From Microbacterium helvum (GTDB lineage: Bacteria; Actinomycetota; Actinomycetes; Actinomycetales; Microbacteriaceae), in contig NZ_JACXZS010000011.1 in NCBI RefSeq assembly GCF_014779795.1, forward strand, positions 1-64,000: a stretch of 64,000 nt of DNA. Reading direction: 5' to 3'. The notes beneath the pieces were generated by a model, which saw only the letters and a list, made by a program, of their open reading frames with translations, was not told the DNA's origin and ran no database searches. Positions within the stretch are counted from its first letter, which is position 1; every line of letters begins with the position of its first letter. A program made the translations under genes and the position numbers. Of the stretch, positions 1 to 11,600 are shown piece by piece.

Positions 1-668
1 GAGGCGGGTGCCGGCGCCGGGGCCACGGGGGCGGCGGCCGGGGTCACGGGGGCGGCGGCCGGGGTCGTCGACGGAACGGCAGGAGCTGCCGGCTCGGCCG
101 GCGCGGCGGCCGGAGCCGCCGCGGGAGGCGTGTACGCCGGCGGCGGCGCGAAGCCGCTCACGCTGGGGTCCGTCGCGACCGGGGCGGGGAACGCCGCAGG
201 CGCACCCGAACGCGCGACAGGGGTCGGGAACGGGGGCAGCGGCGGCAGACCGGCCGCGGCCTCGGCGGCACGCCGGGATGCGGCATCCACTTCTCGTCCG
301 ACCCAGCGCGCACTCCCCCAGCCGATCACCGAGGCCCAGACCGGGAACGCCAGCACACCCAGCACGGTCATGCCGGTGCCGTAGCCGAAGGCGACGCTGA
401 CGCGGTAGACGGCGAACACGAACACCACGACCAGCGCGATCGCGCCGAGCACGGGGAAGAACGCGAGCAGCAGCCACCAGCCCGACATGCCCGCGAGCTG
501 CAGCACGACGACGGCGTTCAGGATCGGCACCCAGGCCTTCCACGACTCGACGCCGGACTTGCGGAACACCGCGGACAGCGCGAGCGCGATCCAGACGTAG
601 ACGGCCGCGGACAGCAGCAGACTGATCAGCGACCCGACGAGGGCGGCGGTGGGATCGGTGGCGTTCAT
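1..668 (-). CDS. Partial small membrane protein, DUF5684-like, with Pro/Ala-rich tail
   Basis: The gene runs off the left edge, so its C-terminus is missing. The readable part starts MNATDPTAALVGSL and has about four hydrophobic segments in the first 130 residues, including the stretch GVESWKAWVPILNAVVVLQ, which resembles the short DUF5684-type membrane proteins. A long low-complexity tail of Ala, Pro and Val follows. The ATG at 668 overlaps the TGA of the transglutaminase-like gene (ATGA), so it is the next translationally coupled member of the kinase/MoxR/DUF58 operon. Its function is unknown. A role in the same envelope-associated system is inferred from the coupling only. Confidence 0.7.
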   Translation of the reverse strand, partial: MNATDPTAALVGSLISLLLSAAVYVWIALALSAVFRKSGVESWKAWVPILNAVVVLQLAGMSGWWLLLAFFPVLGAIALVVVFVFAVYRVSVAFGYGTGMTVLGVLAFPVWASVIGWGSARWVGREVDAASRRAAEAAAGLPPLPPFPTPVARSGAPAAFPAPVATDPSVSGFAPPPAYTPPAAAPAAAPAEPAAPAVPSTTPAAAPVTPAAAPVAPAPAPA

Positions 669-3229
669 GGCGTGGGACGCACGGGCTCAGCCCGTCGTCT
701 CCCCCTTTCGGCAAGTCGGGCCTTCTCGGCGAATCGGGTGCGCGAACCGGATTCGGACCTCAGCGGGCGGAGCAACGATCTCAACGATACGGTCGCACGG
801 GCTCCGCGCCAGAACCCGTTCTCACGGCGCAGTTCTCGGCGCTCGGCGTCGATCGCGCGCCAGTAGGCCTCGGCGTCCTCGCCCGACATCGCCGCCGGCG
901 AGAACACGGCCCGGTCCGCGTCGCGTGCGAGGTCCGCACCGGCGGGCGTCGCGAAGGCCGCGGCGAGCTCGCTGCGCGTGGCTGCCGGCACCGCCGTGCG
1001 GCCGGCATCCACCGCCGCGTCGACGTACTCGTCCCAGCCGCCGGCGACCCGGTCGGCCGGTGCACCCGCACGCCGGCGCCGGCGTCGCCGCCCCGCCTTC
1101 GTCCAGATGATGGCGAGGAACGGCCCGAACGCGAGCGCGAGCAGGAGCAGCGCGATGCCGCCGACGCGCAGGATCGGCCAGAGCCAGGCGAGGTCGACGG
1201 CCGCCTGCGGGTCATCGACCGCGTCCGAGCCGGAATCCTCCTGCGTCGGGTCGGGCGGCACGACCTCGTGCACCGAGTCCGGTCGCACCTCGGTCACGTT
1301 CTCGGGGTCGCGCTGCTCGGTCACGTCGAGGCTGGGGCTCTGCGTGTACTGGGGCGTGGCGTCGATCGCGACCCAGTCGCCGCCGGCGGACTGCACCTCG
1401 GTCCACGCGGTGAGATCCTCGGCGCGGCAGGCGCCGTCGTCGCACGTCGACAGGCCGGGGTCGGCGGTCGCCAGCCGCGCGCCGAGCACGACGCGCGACG
1501 GGAAGCCGATCTCGCGCGCCATCAGCGCCACCGCGACGGCGAACTGCTCATCGTCGCCGACGGCCGCCACATAGTTGCCGGATGCTTCCGCACGCGGATC
1601 GCTCTCGCGCTCCAGCAGCCGCGTGAACATCGTGTCGATGCGGGCCAGCGAGTGGCCGGACGCGCTGGGCTGGAAGGCGTAGTCGCCGAGGGACTCCGCC
1701 CACGCCGGCGTCGACTCGCCCTCGGTGAGCCCATGGCTGAGGTAGCCGCGCTCGCGCAGCAGCTTCACCAGGCCGGCAAGCTCCGCACCGCCGGACCCGG
1801 ACGCGTGCGCGTCCATCCACGCACGCAGGCTGTCGGGTGCCGCCACGCCGCCCGTGCCCCCGGGCGCCTTGAGGTCCTCGAGGTCTCCGGACGCGGGCGC
1901 GACCGCGTGCACGACATACGAGTCGCCGGCCGCGAGGCCGCCTCCCGCGGTCTGCACACCGGCGGCCGCGGCGGCGTTGTAGTAGAAGCGATCGGCGAGC
2001 GAGGCCGACCGGTCGCCCGAGAAGTCGACCGACTGCAGGCGGCCGGCCGTCGGCATCCAGATCTCGTCCCACGTGCCGATCTCGACCCGCAGCGCGATCT
2101 CGTCGCCCGCACCCGCGTCGAGCGTCGACGGCACACGGACGAAGCGGCCGGCGTCGACGGCGCCCTCGCCGCCCGAGCGGAACACCTCGCCGTCGTACGC
2201 GTCGAGCGTTGCGATGCGCACGCGCTCGGGCAGCGTGCCCGACGCCGCCTCGACGGTGAAGAGCACATCGGCGGCGCGGTCGTCGGCGAACAGCGAACGA
2301 TACTGGGCGAGCGGGCTCACCTCGGCCGACAGGTCGATGTCGGGCCCGACGGCCGAGCGCAGCACGTCGCGGTCCGCCCCACGGGCGGCGTACGGCACGA
2401 CGGCGACGGCGATCACGAGGGCGCCCGCGACCATTCCGGTGCCGAGCACGGTGCGGCGCCGGTCGGCGCCGGTCGGCTTGCGCGAGATGCGGACCCCGCT
2501 GGATGCCGCCGCCCGCTGCAGTGCGCGGATGCGCTGGTCGTGGGTACGCCATGCCAGCCACAGCAGGCACGCGAGGAGCCCCGCGATGCCGATCGCGGTC
2601 TCGACCGGCGCGTACAGCGTGACCGGGCCGATGTGCCACGGCGCGCTCACCGACGTGCGTCCGAAGAAGAGGCCGAACGACACCATGACCAACGCCACCG
2701 GCACCGACAGGAGCGCCCCGGAGTCGTCGCGCCACGCGAGCAGCAGCACGAGGCACGTGCCGAGAAGGAACACCACGAGGGCGGGCACGAGCAGGTTGCG
2801 GTACGAGCCGACGGGCAGCTCGACGGTGATGAGGTCCTTCCAGCCGAACACGAGGCCGTTGCCGAGCTCGACCAGTCCGCGCAGCAGCTCGGGCACCGCC
2901 CCCAGCCGCGACGGCACCGCGAGCGGTACGCCGACCAGCAGCAGGGTCACGGCGATCGTGCCGGCGACGATCGCGGCGTTCCACCGCCGCCACCACGCGA
3001 CCGCGGCGATGCCGCCGCCGAGGAGCGAGCCCGCCACGACGAGCACCAGGAAGCTCATGGATCGGTAGATCGGCCAGGCCGCCACCGCTGCCACCACGAC
3101 GATCAGCACCGCGAAGGCGACCCCGGCGGCGATGCGCGGAACGAAGGGCCCGGGGCGCTCGGCCTTGACCGGACCTGTCGTCGGACGCCCGGCATCCACC
3201 GATCCGACCACCGGGATCGCGCCGCTCAC
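665..3229 (-). CDS. Transglutaminase-like membrane protein with degenerate catalytic residues
   Basis: A protein of 854 residues. An N-terminal block of several transmembrane helices (about residues 25-230) is followed by an extracytoplasmic region, a transglutaminase-core-like region near residues 520-640, one more membrane helix and a basic cytoplasmic tail. In active members a Cys precedes FA in the nucleophile helix and a His lies in HAW. Here the corresponding text reads GDDEQFAVA and LTAWTEV, so Cys and His appear lost, while the Asp in WVAIDATP remains. The GTG start at 3229 overlaps the DUF58 stop (GTGA). An in-frame ATG at 3469 would overlap the whole end of DUF58 and was rejected. 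Such proteins usually sit with MoxR and DUF58 genes, as here. Probably structural or binding rather than enzymatic. Confidence 0.82.
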   Translation of the reverse strand: MSGAIPVVGSVDAGRPTTGPVKAERPGPFVPRIAAGVAFAVLIVVVAAVAAWPIYRSMSFLVLVVAGSLLGGGIAAVAWWRRWNAAIVAGTIAVTLLLVGVPLAVPSRLGAVPELLRGLVELGNGLVFGWKDLITVELPVGSYRNLLVPALVVFLLGTCLVLLLAWRDDSGALLSVPVALVMVSFGLFFGRTSVSAPWHIGPVTLYAPVETAIGIAGLLACLLWLAWRTHDQRIRALQRAAASSGVRISRKPTGADRRRTVLGTGMVAGALVIAVAVVPYAARGADRDVLRSAVGPDIDLSAEVSPLAQYRSLFADDRAADVLFTVEAASGTLPERVRIATLDAYDGEVFRSGGEGAVDAGRFVRVPSTLDAGAGDEIALRVEIGTWDEIWMPTAGRLQSVDFSGDRSASLADRFYYNAAAAAGVQTAGGGLAAGDSYVVHAVAPASGDLEDLKAPGGTGGVAAPDSLRAWMDAHASGSGGAELAGLVKLLRERGYLSHGLTEGESTPAWAESLGDYAFQPSASGHSLARIDTMFTRLLERESDPRAEASGNYVAAVGDDEQFAVAVALMAREIGFPSRVVLGARLATADPGLSTCDDGACRAEDLTAWTEVQSAGGDWVAIDATPQYTQSPSLDVTEQRDPENVTEVRPDSVHEVVPPDPTQEDSGSDAVDDPQAAVDLAWLWPILRVGGIALLLLALAFGPFLAIIWTKAGRRRRRRRAGAPADRVAGGWDEYVDAAVDAGRTAVPAATRSELAAAFATPAGADLARDADRAVFSPAAMSGEDAEAYWRAIDAERRELRRENGFWRGARATVSLRSLLRPLRSESGSRTRFAEKARLAERGRRRAEPVRPTP

Positions 3230-4632
3230 GAGGTCGCCCCTCTCAGCAGCAGACCGGCCAGGTCTTCGAGCGTGCCGACGGTCAGGACGGTCATGCCCGA
3301 CACCGGCTGCATGCGCGGGTGCGCGCGCTCGTCGCAGATGAGCCCGACGACCTCGGTGCCGGCCGGGAACGCGAGCGCCGCCTGCTGCAGGCGCGTGAGC
3401 GGCACGCGCGACCCCACCACGACGAACGCGATCGACAGACGCTCGCCCGACTCGGCCGTGAGGCGGCACACGTCGCCGACGGGCATCGTGCTCTCGAGCA
3501 TGTCGACGCCGCTGAACCCGTCGAGCATGGGACGCGGCGCCGCCGACGGGATGTGACGGATGGCGCGCAGGCGGCCGCGCACCACCCGCGGGATCTCGGA
3601 GCCCACCACGATCTGCACGTCACGGGCGTCGTGCACGGCGCGCAGGCCGAGCGACGCGGCGCACGAGACGGCCAGTTCGAACTCGTCCGCGTCGGCGTAC
3701 TCGGCCGTGGCCACGCCCAGCACCACGGCCATGCGCGAGCGGCGGGACTCCTCGTACTGGCGCACCATCAGCCGGCCGGTCTTGGCGGTCGACTTCCAGT
3801 GGATCTGCCGGCGCGAATCGCCCGGCGCGTACTCGCGGATCGCGTGGAAAGACATGTCGGCGTCGACGAGACGTCGCGTCGGGCTGCCTTCGAGGTCGCG
3901 GATGAGGCCCGCGCTCGTCGAGGGCAGCGACGTGGTGCGCGGATGCACGTACAGCTCGTGGATGTCTTCGAACGCACGCTCGCGGTGCAGCAGCCCGATC
4001 GGATCGCTGCGCACCGTCGTCGCCGGACCCACGGTCACGATCCCGCGGCGCAGGCCCGGGATCTCCAGCGGCTGCGCGATGTGGTGCCCCGGCCGCAGCA
4101 GCGGCACGCCGAACTCCACCAGTCCGTCACCCACGGGGATGTCGATGCGCCCCGGCAGCGACAGCCGGTGACCGTCGTTGCGCACCACGATCTCGCCGGC
4201 GACGTCATCACCGGCGACGACCCGCTCGTGCGTGAGCGTCAGGTCCACGTCGTACGAGCGCGCCCCGAACAGGAACGGGATCGCCGCCACGAGGAGGACG
4301 AGGGATGCCGCCCCCGCGACCATCCACTCCACCCAGCCGAACAGCATCCCCAGCACGAGGCCCACGGTCGCCGCGAACGCCACCAGCACGCCGGCGGGGC
4401 GGATCGTCTCGCTCGCCCATTCGGCCGCCGTGCGCACGCCCGAGCCGGCGGCACGCCACACACCCGTCCACCACACGGCGGCGCGCACGAACGCGCGCGA
4501 CCGCCGCGACCGGCCGGTGCTGCCGAACGCGGTGCTCGTCGAGGTGACGTGCGTGCGCCCGGACGCGCCGGTGCGACCGGCGGTGCCGGTGGAGTGGACG
4601 GTGCGGGTGAGCCGCGACTCTTCGAGGGTCAT
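3226..4632 (-). CDS. DUF58 domain protein
   Basis: A protein of 468 residues. Two adjacent hydrophobic helices lie near residues 75-125, followed by a beta-rich region and the DUF58 core. The family signature is clear at about residues 260-290: IREYAPGDSRRQIHWKSTAK followed by GRLMVRQYE. DUF58 proteins have a von Willebrand A-like fold and regularly pair with MoxR AAA+ ATPases, possibly as their client or adaptor. The ATG at 4632 overlaps the MoxR stop (ATGA) and the stop overlaps the transglutaminase-like start, so stoichiometric coupled translation is likely. The substrate of the complex is unknown. Confidence 0.9.
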   Translation of the reverse strand: MTLEESRLTRTVHSTGTAGRTGASGRTHVTSTSTAFGSTGRSRRSRAFVRAAVWWTGVWRAAGSGVRTAAEWASETIRPAGVLVAFAATVGLVLGMLFGWVEWMVAGAASLVLLVAAIPFLFGARSYDVDLTLTHERVVAGDDVAGEIVVRNDGHRLSLPGRIDIPVGDGLVEFGVPLLRPGHHIAQPLEIPGLRRGIVTVGPATTVRSDPIGLLHRERAFEDIHELYVHPRTTSLPSTSAGLIRDLEGSPTRRLVDADMSFHAIREYAPGDSRRQIHWKSTAKTGRLMVRQYEESRRSRMAVVLGVATAEYADADEFELAVSCAASLGLRAVHDARDVQIVVGSEIPRVVRGRLRAIRHIPSAAPRPMLDGFSGVDMLESTMPVGDVCRLTAESGERLSIAFVVVGSRVPLTRLQQAALAFPAGTEVVGLICDERAHPRMQPVSGMTVLTVGTLEDLAGLLLRGATS

Positions 4633-5594
4633 GCGGTCTCGCGGCGTGAGGGCGGGGCGACGTCGAGCAGCACCTGGCCGACGACGGTCTCTTGCGTGAC
4701 GCCGTCGAACTCGGCCTCGGGGTGCAGGATCAGGCGGTGCGAGAGCACCGGCACCGCGAGCGCCTTGACGTCGTCGGGTGTCGCGTAGGTGCGGCCCTGC
4801 GACGCGGCGCGCGTGCGGGCGGCGCGGGTGAGCGCGAGGGCGCCGCGGATGCTGACGCCCAGGCGCACCTCGTCGGCGGTGCGGGTGCTGTCGACCAGGC
4901 GCGCGATGTAGTCCAGAACGAGCGCGTCGACGTACACCTGCGCGCCGAGATCCGCCATGCCGACGAGGGCCTGCGGCGTGATGATCGGCGTGAGCTCGGC
5001 GGTCGCGACCGCGGCGCCGTCGAGGATCCGGACGGTCGCGGCGTGGTCGGGGTAGCCGAGCGAGGTGCGCATCATGAAGCGGTCCAGCTGCGCCTCGGGC
5101 AGCCGGTAGGTGCCGGCCTGCTCGACGGGGTTCTGCGTCGCCAGCACGAGGAACGGCACGCCGACCGGCCGCGAGACGCCGTCGATCGTGACGCGCCCCT
5201 CTTCCATGACCTCCAGGAGCGCGGACTGCGTCTTCGGGCTCGCACGGTTGATCTCGTCGGCCAACACGATGTTGGCGAAGATCGGGCCCGCGTGGAACTC
5301 GAACACGCCCTCCTTCTGGTCGTAGACGCTGAGGCCCGTGATGTCGGACGGCAGCAGGTCGGGCGTGAACTGGATGCGCGTGTTCGTCCCCTGCACCGAC
5401 TGGCCCATGGCGCGGGCGAGCGACGTCTTGCCCGTTCCGGGGACGTCCTCCAGCAGCACGTGCCCGTCGCTCAGCATCGCGGTCAGCACGAGCTCGACGA
5501 CGTGACGCTTGCCGAGCACCGCGCGCTCGACGTTGTCGGCGATCTGCCGGAACGTCTGCGCGAACCAGTCGGCCTGCTCCTGCGTGATGGTCAT
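4629..5594 (-). CDS. MoxR-family AAA+ ATPase
   Basis: A protein of 321 residues, the usual MoxR length. The Walker A motif DVPGTGKTSLARAMGQ lies near residue 55. A Walker B-type stretch LADEINRASPKTQSALLEVM lies near residue 112, followed by sensor 1 in LATQNPVEQAGTYRLPEAQ and a C-terminal lid domain. MoxR ATPases act as chaperones that assemble or activate partner complexes, often with DUF58/VWA proteins, and the downstream DUF58 gene fits this. The gene begins 84 bp after the giant Ig-like gene and overlaps DUF58 by four bases. Confidence 0.93.
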   Translation of the reverse strand: MTITQEQADWFAQTFRQIADNVERAVLGKRHVVELVLTAMLSDGHVLLEDVPGTGKTSLARAMGQSVQGTNTRIQFTPDLLPSDITGLSVYDQKEGVFEFHAGPIFANIVLADEINRASPKTQSALLEVMEEGRVTIDGVSRPVGVPFLVLATQNPVEQAGTYRLPEAQLDRFMMRTSLGYPDHAATVRILDGAAVATAELTPIITPQALVGMADLGAQVYVDALVLDYIARLVDSTRTADEVRLGVSIRGALALTRAARTRAASQGRTYATPDDVKALAVPVLSHRLILHPEAEFDGVTQETVVGQVLLDVAPPSRRETA

Positions 5595-5678
5595 GTCGTG
5601 TGGTTCCTCTGGTGTGGGGGTTGTGCGGTGTTCGTGTGGGGAGGGTGGATGCCGGCGGCCGGGGTGCGGTGGGCCGGG

Positions 5679-8600
5679 TCAGGGGGTGGGGTCCGGCGTC
5701 GGCTCGGGGTCGGGGGCGCCGGGTGAGCGGCCTCGCACCCAGGCAGCGCCGTCCCAGTACGCGGTGTCCCAGTTGCCCAGCACCACGTACTCACCCTTGT
5801 CCCAGATCGTGGTCTGCCCGAGCGCGCCCATACCTCGTAACTGGTCGAGGTTGTCCGGGATCCGGTCGTAATCCGAGATGAAGTGTCCCGGTTTTCCGGC
5901 CACGACACCCGTCGGCAGCGGCTCGGGCGCTTCGCCGCGCTGCCACTCGCCACCGTCCCAGTACGCCTTGCTGTAGTTGCCGAGGTTCACATACTGTCCC
6001 GGTGTCCAGGCAGCGGTCTGGCCGAGCGAACCCATGCTGCGCAGTTCGTTGAGGTCGTAGGGAATCCGGTCGAAGTCCGAGACGAAGTGCCCCGGGTCGC
6101 CGGCGACGACGCCGGTCGGCAACGGCTCGACGGACGAGCACGACGCCTGCGCGAGTTCGGCGCTCCGGACCCGGGAGAGCCCCCAGTCCTGGCCACTCCA
6201 GTCCACGGTCACCCGCACGCCGGTGACGGAGGCCGCGCCGGCCGGAACCGTCGTGCGGTTCGCCGTGTCGGTGATGTCCTTGCCGCGCTTGCTGAAGTAG
6301 CGCGCCGCGGAGTAGTCGAACGTGATGTCCGCCTTCGAGTCGGTGGACTGTCCCGCCGCGGTGAGCGTGCCTCCGCCCACGCACGATGTGATGCCCCACG
6401 TCGCCTGCACCTGGTACGGCGCGCTGCCCGACTTCGGCGTCACGGCCGACCAGTCCGTCGCGATGGGCCACCGGTCGTGCACGTAGCGCACCTGGATGCC
6501 GGGATCGCTGCCGATCACGGTCGTGCTGCCGTTCCACCCCGAGAACTCGACGTGGTTGTTGTTCGGCACCTTCTCTTTCGACGTGGGGGCGCTGCGGATG
6601 ATCCACTCGGCGTGACCCTCGCTCACGTTCGGCGTGCCGTCCACCACGAAAGTCCAGCCGGTCGGCGCATCGCCGGACTGACGCGCCTGCACGGTCTCGC
6701 TGTCTTCGGCACGGCCGTACGACCGTTCGCCCCACACCGACTCGACGCACATGCGGTACGAGTACTCGGTGCCGTCGTCGACGGTGAAGGTCTTCGACGG
6801 CCCGCTGTCGGCGACGCACCGCTGACCCTCCGGCACGAAGCCGTAGCGCAGCTTCGAGCCGTCGCCGTTGGCGACCGCCGTCCCGGTCGCGGTGATGGTG
6901 GACTTGCCGTCACCGCTCGATTTCGAGGTCAGCGTCAGGCTCGGCGACTGCGGCTCGCCGACGCCATTCGTCGTGACCGTGACCGTGCCGCCCGACGCGA
7001 CACCGGCCAGCCCCGCCGGGATCTCGAAGCGCGAGTACGGCGTGATCGTGACGATCGTCGCCCGGTTCGTGCCGATGCGGTAGGAGGGCACGTCGACGGT
7101 GTTGCGGTTGCCGTTGACCGGCACCCGGACCGTCTCGCCGGTCTCGCTGCGGATCTCGAGGCTGCCGGTCGACGCCGTGTCGATGCCCTTGATCGAGAGG
7201 GAGACGACCTCGCCGCGGCCGTCGCCGGTGACGACGGGTGCCGCCGTCACGTCCGTGGGCGCCGGCGGCGTGTCGTATGCCCAGGCCACCGTGCGCACGC
7301 TGCCTTTGGACTCGCCGACCGAGTTCACCGCCCACGCCTCGTAGGTGCGCTGCTCGCCGTTGGGGGCCTCGATCGGCGGGCACGACCCATCGGCCTTGCA
7401 CTCGGCGACGTCCTTGCCGTCGACGCGGATCACGAAGCCGGTCAGCGCCGGGTAGGCCAGCCGCGACTCTCCCGGGTCGACGCGCAGCGTGACGGTGCCG
7501 TTCGCGTACGAGGACTGCACGACGCTCGCCGGCGTCTTCGGGTAGCCCAGCAGGTCGAGCAGCACCCGGCCGTCGCGCTCCGAGCTCGTCACGCGTCCCT
7601 GCGCATCGCGCACCGAGAACGCCGCCGTGCAGGTCGCGCCCGGGGCGTCGCCCGTCCACGTCGCCGTGACGGCCGTCGCCGATGCCACCTGGAAGCCGAC
7701 GCCCGCGCACGATCCGGTCGGGCGCACCTCGACGAGCTCGAGCGGCGTCTTCGGCAGCGGGTTGACCTCGTCGGCCAGGCCGATCACGGTGAAGGTGCAC
7801 GACGAACCCGACGACTGCGTGCACTGCTGCGTCACCGAACCGCCCTGCGGCAGGGTCGACGGCGCCGCCCCCACGCGCAGGATCAGACGGGCGGGCGCCA
7901 CGGCGGTGTGGCTCGTGACCGAGACGATGACGACCTCTTCCGAGCCCGGGACGGCACGATCGGTGCCCGTCACCGTCAGCGTGGAGCCGTCCTGCGAGAC
8001 CTCGAAGGCGCCGCCGGCATACTCCGTCGTGTAGACGATGCCCTCCCAGTCGGCGCGCAGCTGCCACGTGGTCATCGTCTTCAGGTCGTACGTCGTCGTC
8101 TCGCCCGGGCCGACCGTGATCGACGCGGGGTGCAGTTCCGGCTGCGGGTCGCGCGGGGTGACGGTGACGGGGACCGACAGATATGTCCAGTCCGTCTTGC
8201 CCTCCAGGCGCACCGGCACCTGACAGGCGTCCACCCACGGCGCGCCCGTGCCCGCGTCGTAGCGCACCGTCGTGCCCGACTCCAGCGAGCACGTCGCTTC
8301 GGCACGCGCACCGGACGCCTTCAGATCCGCGCCGAGCTCGATGCTCGTGCCCTTCGGGCGCGCCACGAGGTCCGTCATGTCGAACGAGACCGATTCCTGC
8401 TCGGTCACCGTCGGGGTCGTGGCCTCCGCGCGCAGCGTCAGTGCCAGGTCGTCGTCTCCGGGCACGCGCAGGAAGCCGTAAGACGTCACCTCGTCGCCGG
8501 AGGCGTTGGTTCCCGTCACCGCGAACGGGATCAGCCTGGTCTTCGGCGGCAGTTCGCCACGCAGCTTCGAGCCCTCCACCGTCACGCCGTCGGGCTCACC

Positions 8601-11600
8601 CCACAGCGACAGCGTCAGATCGGCGACGTCACCGCCCGACCACGTCACCTTATCTTCGAGGACGTCGACGCCGCGCGGGAAGTCGTCTCGCGTCTCGACC
8701 GTGAGATTCGTGTCGGCGACCACCGGGAAGTCCGGCACGTTCTCGCGCACGACCCTCACCACGATGAGCCCGCGGCCGGTGTTGCCCGACGTCGATTCGA
8801 CGTCGTACAGGAACGACATGGTGGTCGGCTCCGAACCCGCCGCGATGACGACGGTGGCGTCGTCGATGTCGAGCACCTGCTCGTTCAGCCGGGCGTAGTC
8901 GGGGTTCTCGCTGCCGTCCATCAGCGACGTCGGGACGTCCGGACGGATGTCGGTGATCTTCAGCGCACCCATCGTCGGATCGACGTCGTTCGACAGCGGG
9001 CTCACGCGGATCGTGCTGTCTTCACCGGCCTGCACCTGCACGTAGTCCGTGTACGTGATCGGGCTCGGGTTGGCCTCGCTGTCGAGCACGCCGACGCGGA
9101 CCGTGCCCTCGGCGCTCTCGCCGAACGAGTCCACGACGCGGTAGCGGAACGAGACCTGCCCCTTGTCGCCCGGAACGCTCGAGTACAGGATGGATGCCCC
9201 GTCCGCGGCGATCGTGGCGGCACCACGCTGCGGCTGCTCGACGATGCTGTCCAGCGTCACGACATCGCCGTCCGGGTCCATGCCGAAGCCGTCGAAGTCG
9301 ATCTGCGCGGACTGGCCGCTGAGCACGCGGCCCTCCATCGTGTCGGCGGTCGGGGCGCGGTTCGCGTCGTCGTCGATGACCTGCACGCGGACCGTCGCGG
9401 TGTCGGCGAGCGACGGGGAGCCCGTGGTGAACACGGAGTACTCGACGCCGTACTCGCCCGGCTCGCTGGGGGCGAGGTAGCGCAGCACCTCGCCGGAGGC
9501 GAAGGCCAGCGCGTCGGGCGTCGACGAGACCACCGACGCGGGGTTGAGCGTCGGACGCCCGCCGGCCGGCGAGATGTCGTTGTCGAGGACGGGGATGTCG
9601 ATCTGGGCTCCGGCACGCACCACGATGGTGTCGTCGACCGCGATCGGCGCCAGCTCGGGTGCGGGCGGCAGCAGGTACACCGTGGCCTGCCCCTGGACAC
9701 GGGAACCGGCATCCTCGGTGCCGTCGCTGACGAGGTAGGTGACCGTGCCGAGGCGGCCGGGACTGCCGTCGGCCGTGGTGCCCGACACGCGCAGGTGGTT
9801 CTGGCCCACGGCGTCGACCGACAGCGTCGCGCCCTCGTCGGCGCGGGCGATCACGTCGCTCAGCAGCAGCACGCGGCGGGTCGGGTTCGAGACCGCGTCG
9901 AACACCTCGAGCGTCACGTCCTCGCGCGGGTGGACGAACGCGACCACGGGCGACGTGGCCAGCTGAGCGGGGGCGTCGGCGGGCAGCAGCGTGATCCGCG
10001 CGGTGCCGTTGGCCTCGCTGGTGCCGTCGGTGACGGTGAAGTCGACCCGGTAGGTGCCGGGATCCTTCGCGGTGAAGTCGAACGAGGTCGAGCCGCCGAC
10101 CACGGTCGCGGTCGCCGCCGCGTCGTCGAGCACGCGGACCGAGTCCAGCGACAGCGTGCCCGCCGTGCCGGTCACGTGCTCTGCGACATCGACGGTCAGG
10201 CTCGACGCGACCGTGTCGGTCACGGCGAACGACTGCACGGCGAGCTTCGGCTGCGACGAGACCTTCACCACGAGCGCCTTGACAGTCGTCTGACCCTGCG
10301 TGTCGGCGACCGTCACCGCCAGCTCGATCGTCTGATCGCCGGTCTGGCCGTCATCGCTGTGCTGGTACACGACATCGCCGCCCGGTGTCGATGCGACGCT
10401 GCCGACACCGGAGGGGTTGTCGACCGACAGCAGCAGCAGCGGGTCGCCCTCGGGGTCGACCCACCCGTTCAGCACCGGCACCGTGACCGTTCCGCCGAGG
10501 GCGACCTCGGGCTGCGGCCACTCCACGAGGCAGCGCTCGACGCCGCACCACTCCGGCGCGGACTCGGCACCGGGGCCGGCCACGTTCAGCGTCACCGTGG
10601 TGGGCTCGGAGTTCAATCCGCCCTCCGCGGTCCCGTCGGTCACCCCGTACGAGAAGGTCGCCGACCCGCTCGCGTCGGGCGCGACCTGCACGGCGAAGCG
10701 CTGACCGTCGTCGGTGACCGACACCGTGCCGAAGGCCGGGTCGAGCCCGTTCACGGATGCCGGGTCGATCGTCAGCACGTCCTCGTTCGGATCGTGGTCG
10801 TTGAGCAGCACCGGCAGCGTCGCCAGCGCGCCGGCGCGCACGCCGAACGCGTCCGGCTCGGCGATCGGAGGCTTCGGGTCGAGCACGACCTGCAGCTCTT
10901 CGTCGCTGCGCACCGCGTCGGGGTCGGTGCGGTCATCGAGGGTCCAGTCCTGGCTGGAGGGGATCAGCGCGCCGTCGGGGACCGACCAGGCCCACCCCGA
11001 ACGGGTCTCGTTCAGGATGACGGCGGTGTTACTGGCGACGAACACCGGCCGTCGGGTGTCGCCGATGCTCTGGCCGTTGTAGTCGAGCGGCACGGTGCCG
11101 TCGTCGGAACGCCACAGCAGTCCGTCGGCGTCGCCCTCGCCGAGCCATGCGGCGTAGGTCACGCCGTCGTGGCTGACGGGCTGGGCGGGCGTGCCGACCA
11201 CGGCGCCGGTGCCGCCGCCGACCTCGACCTGCATGTCCGATCCGTCCACGGGCACGCGCACGAGGGTCGTGTCGTCCGCCAGGTAGACGCTCGTGCCGCG
11301 CGCGTCAGGGGTGCCCACCACGACGGTGCTCGTCATCGGCGCCCGGGATGCGGCATCCTGCCCGCGCAGCCACACGTCGCCGTCCTCGGTGTCGACGACC
11401 GCCCAGGTGTCGCCGGCCGCCGTGATCGCCGGCGTCGCGAGGCCCTCGGGGTCGAGCGCGTCGCGACCGCGCACCTCGCCGTCGCGGACGCTGTAGCGCA
11501 GCACCGAGCCGTCGTCCCGCGAGTACGCGAAGAGCATGCCGCGCGCGTCGACCGCGATCGCATCCGCGGTGTACTGCGGTGCGTTCTCGTCGTCCGACGG

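Noticed and set aside
3230..3469. N-terminal extension of the transglutaminase-like gene
   Set aside because: It lies inside the DUF58 gene in another frame; the GTG at 3229 forms a GTGA overlap like the other junctions of the operon.
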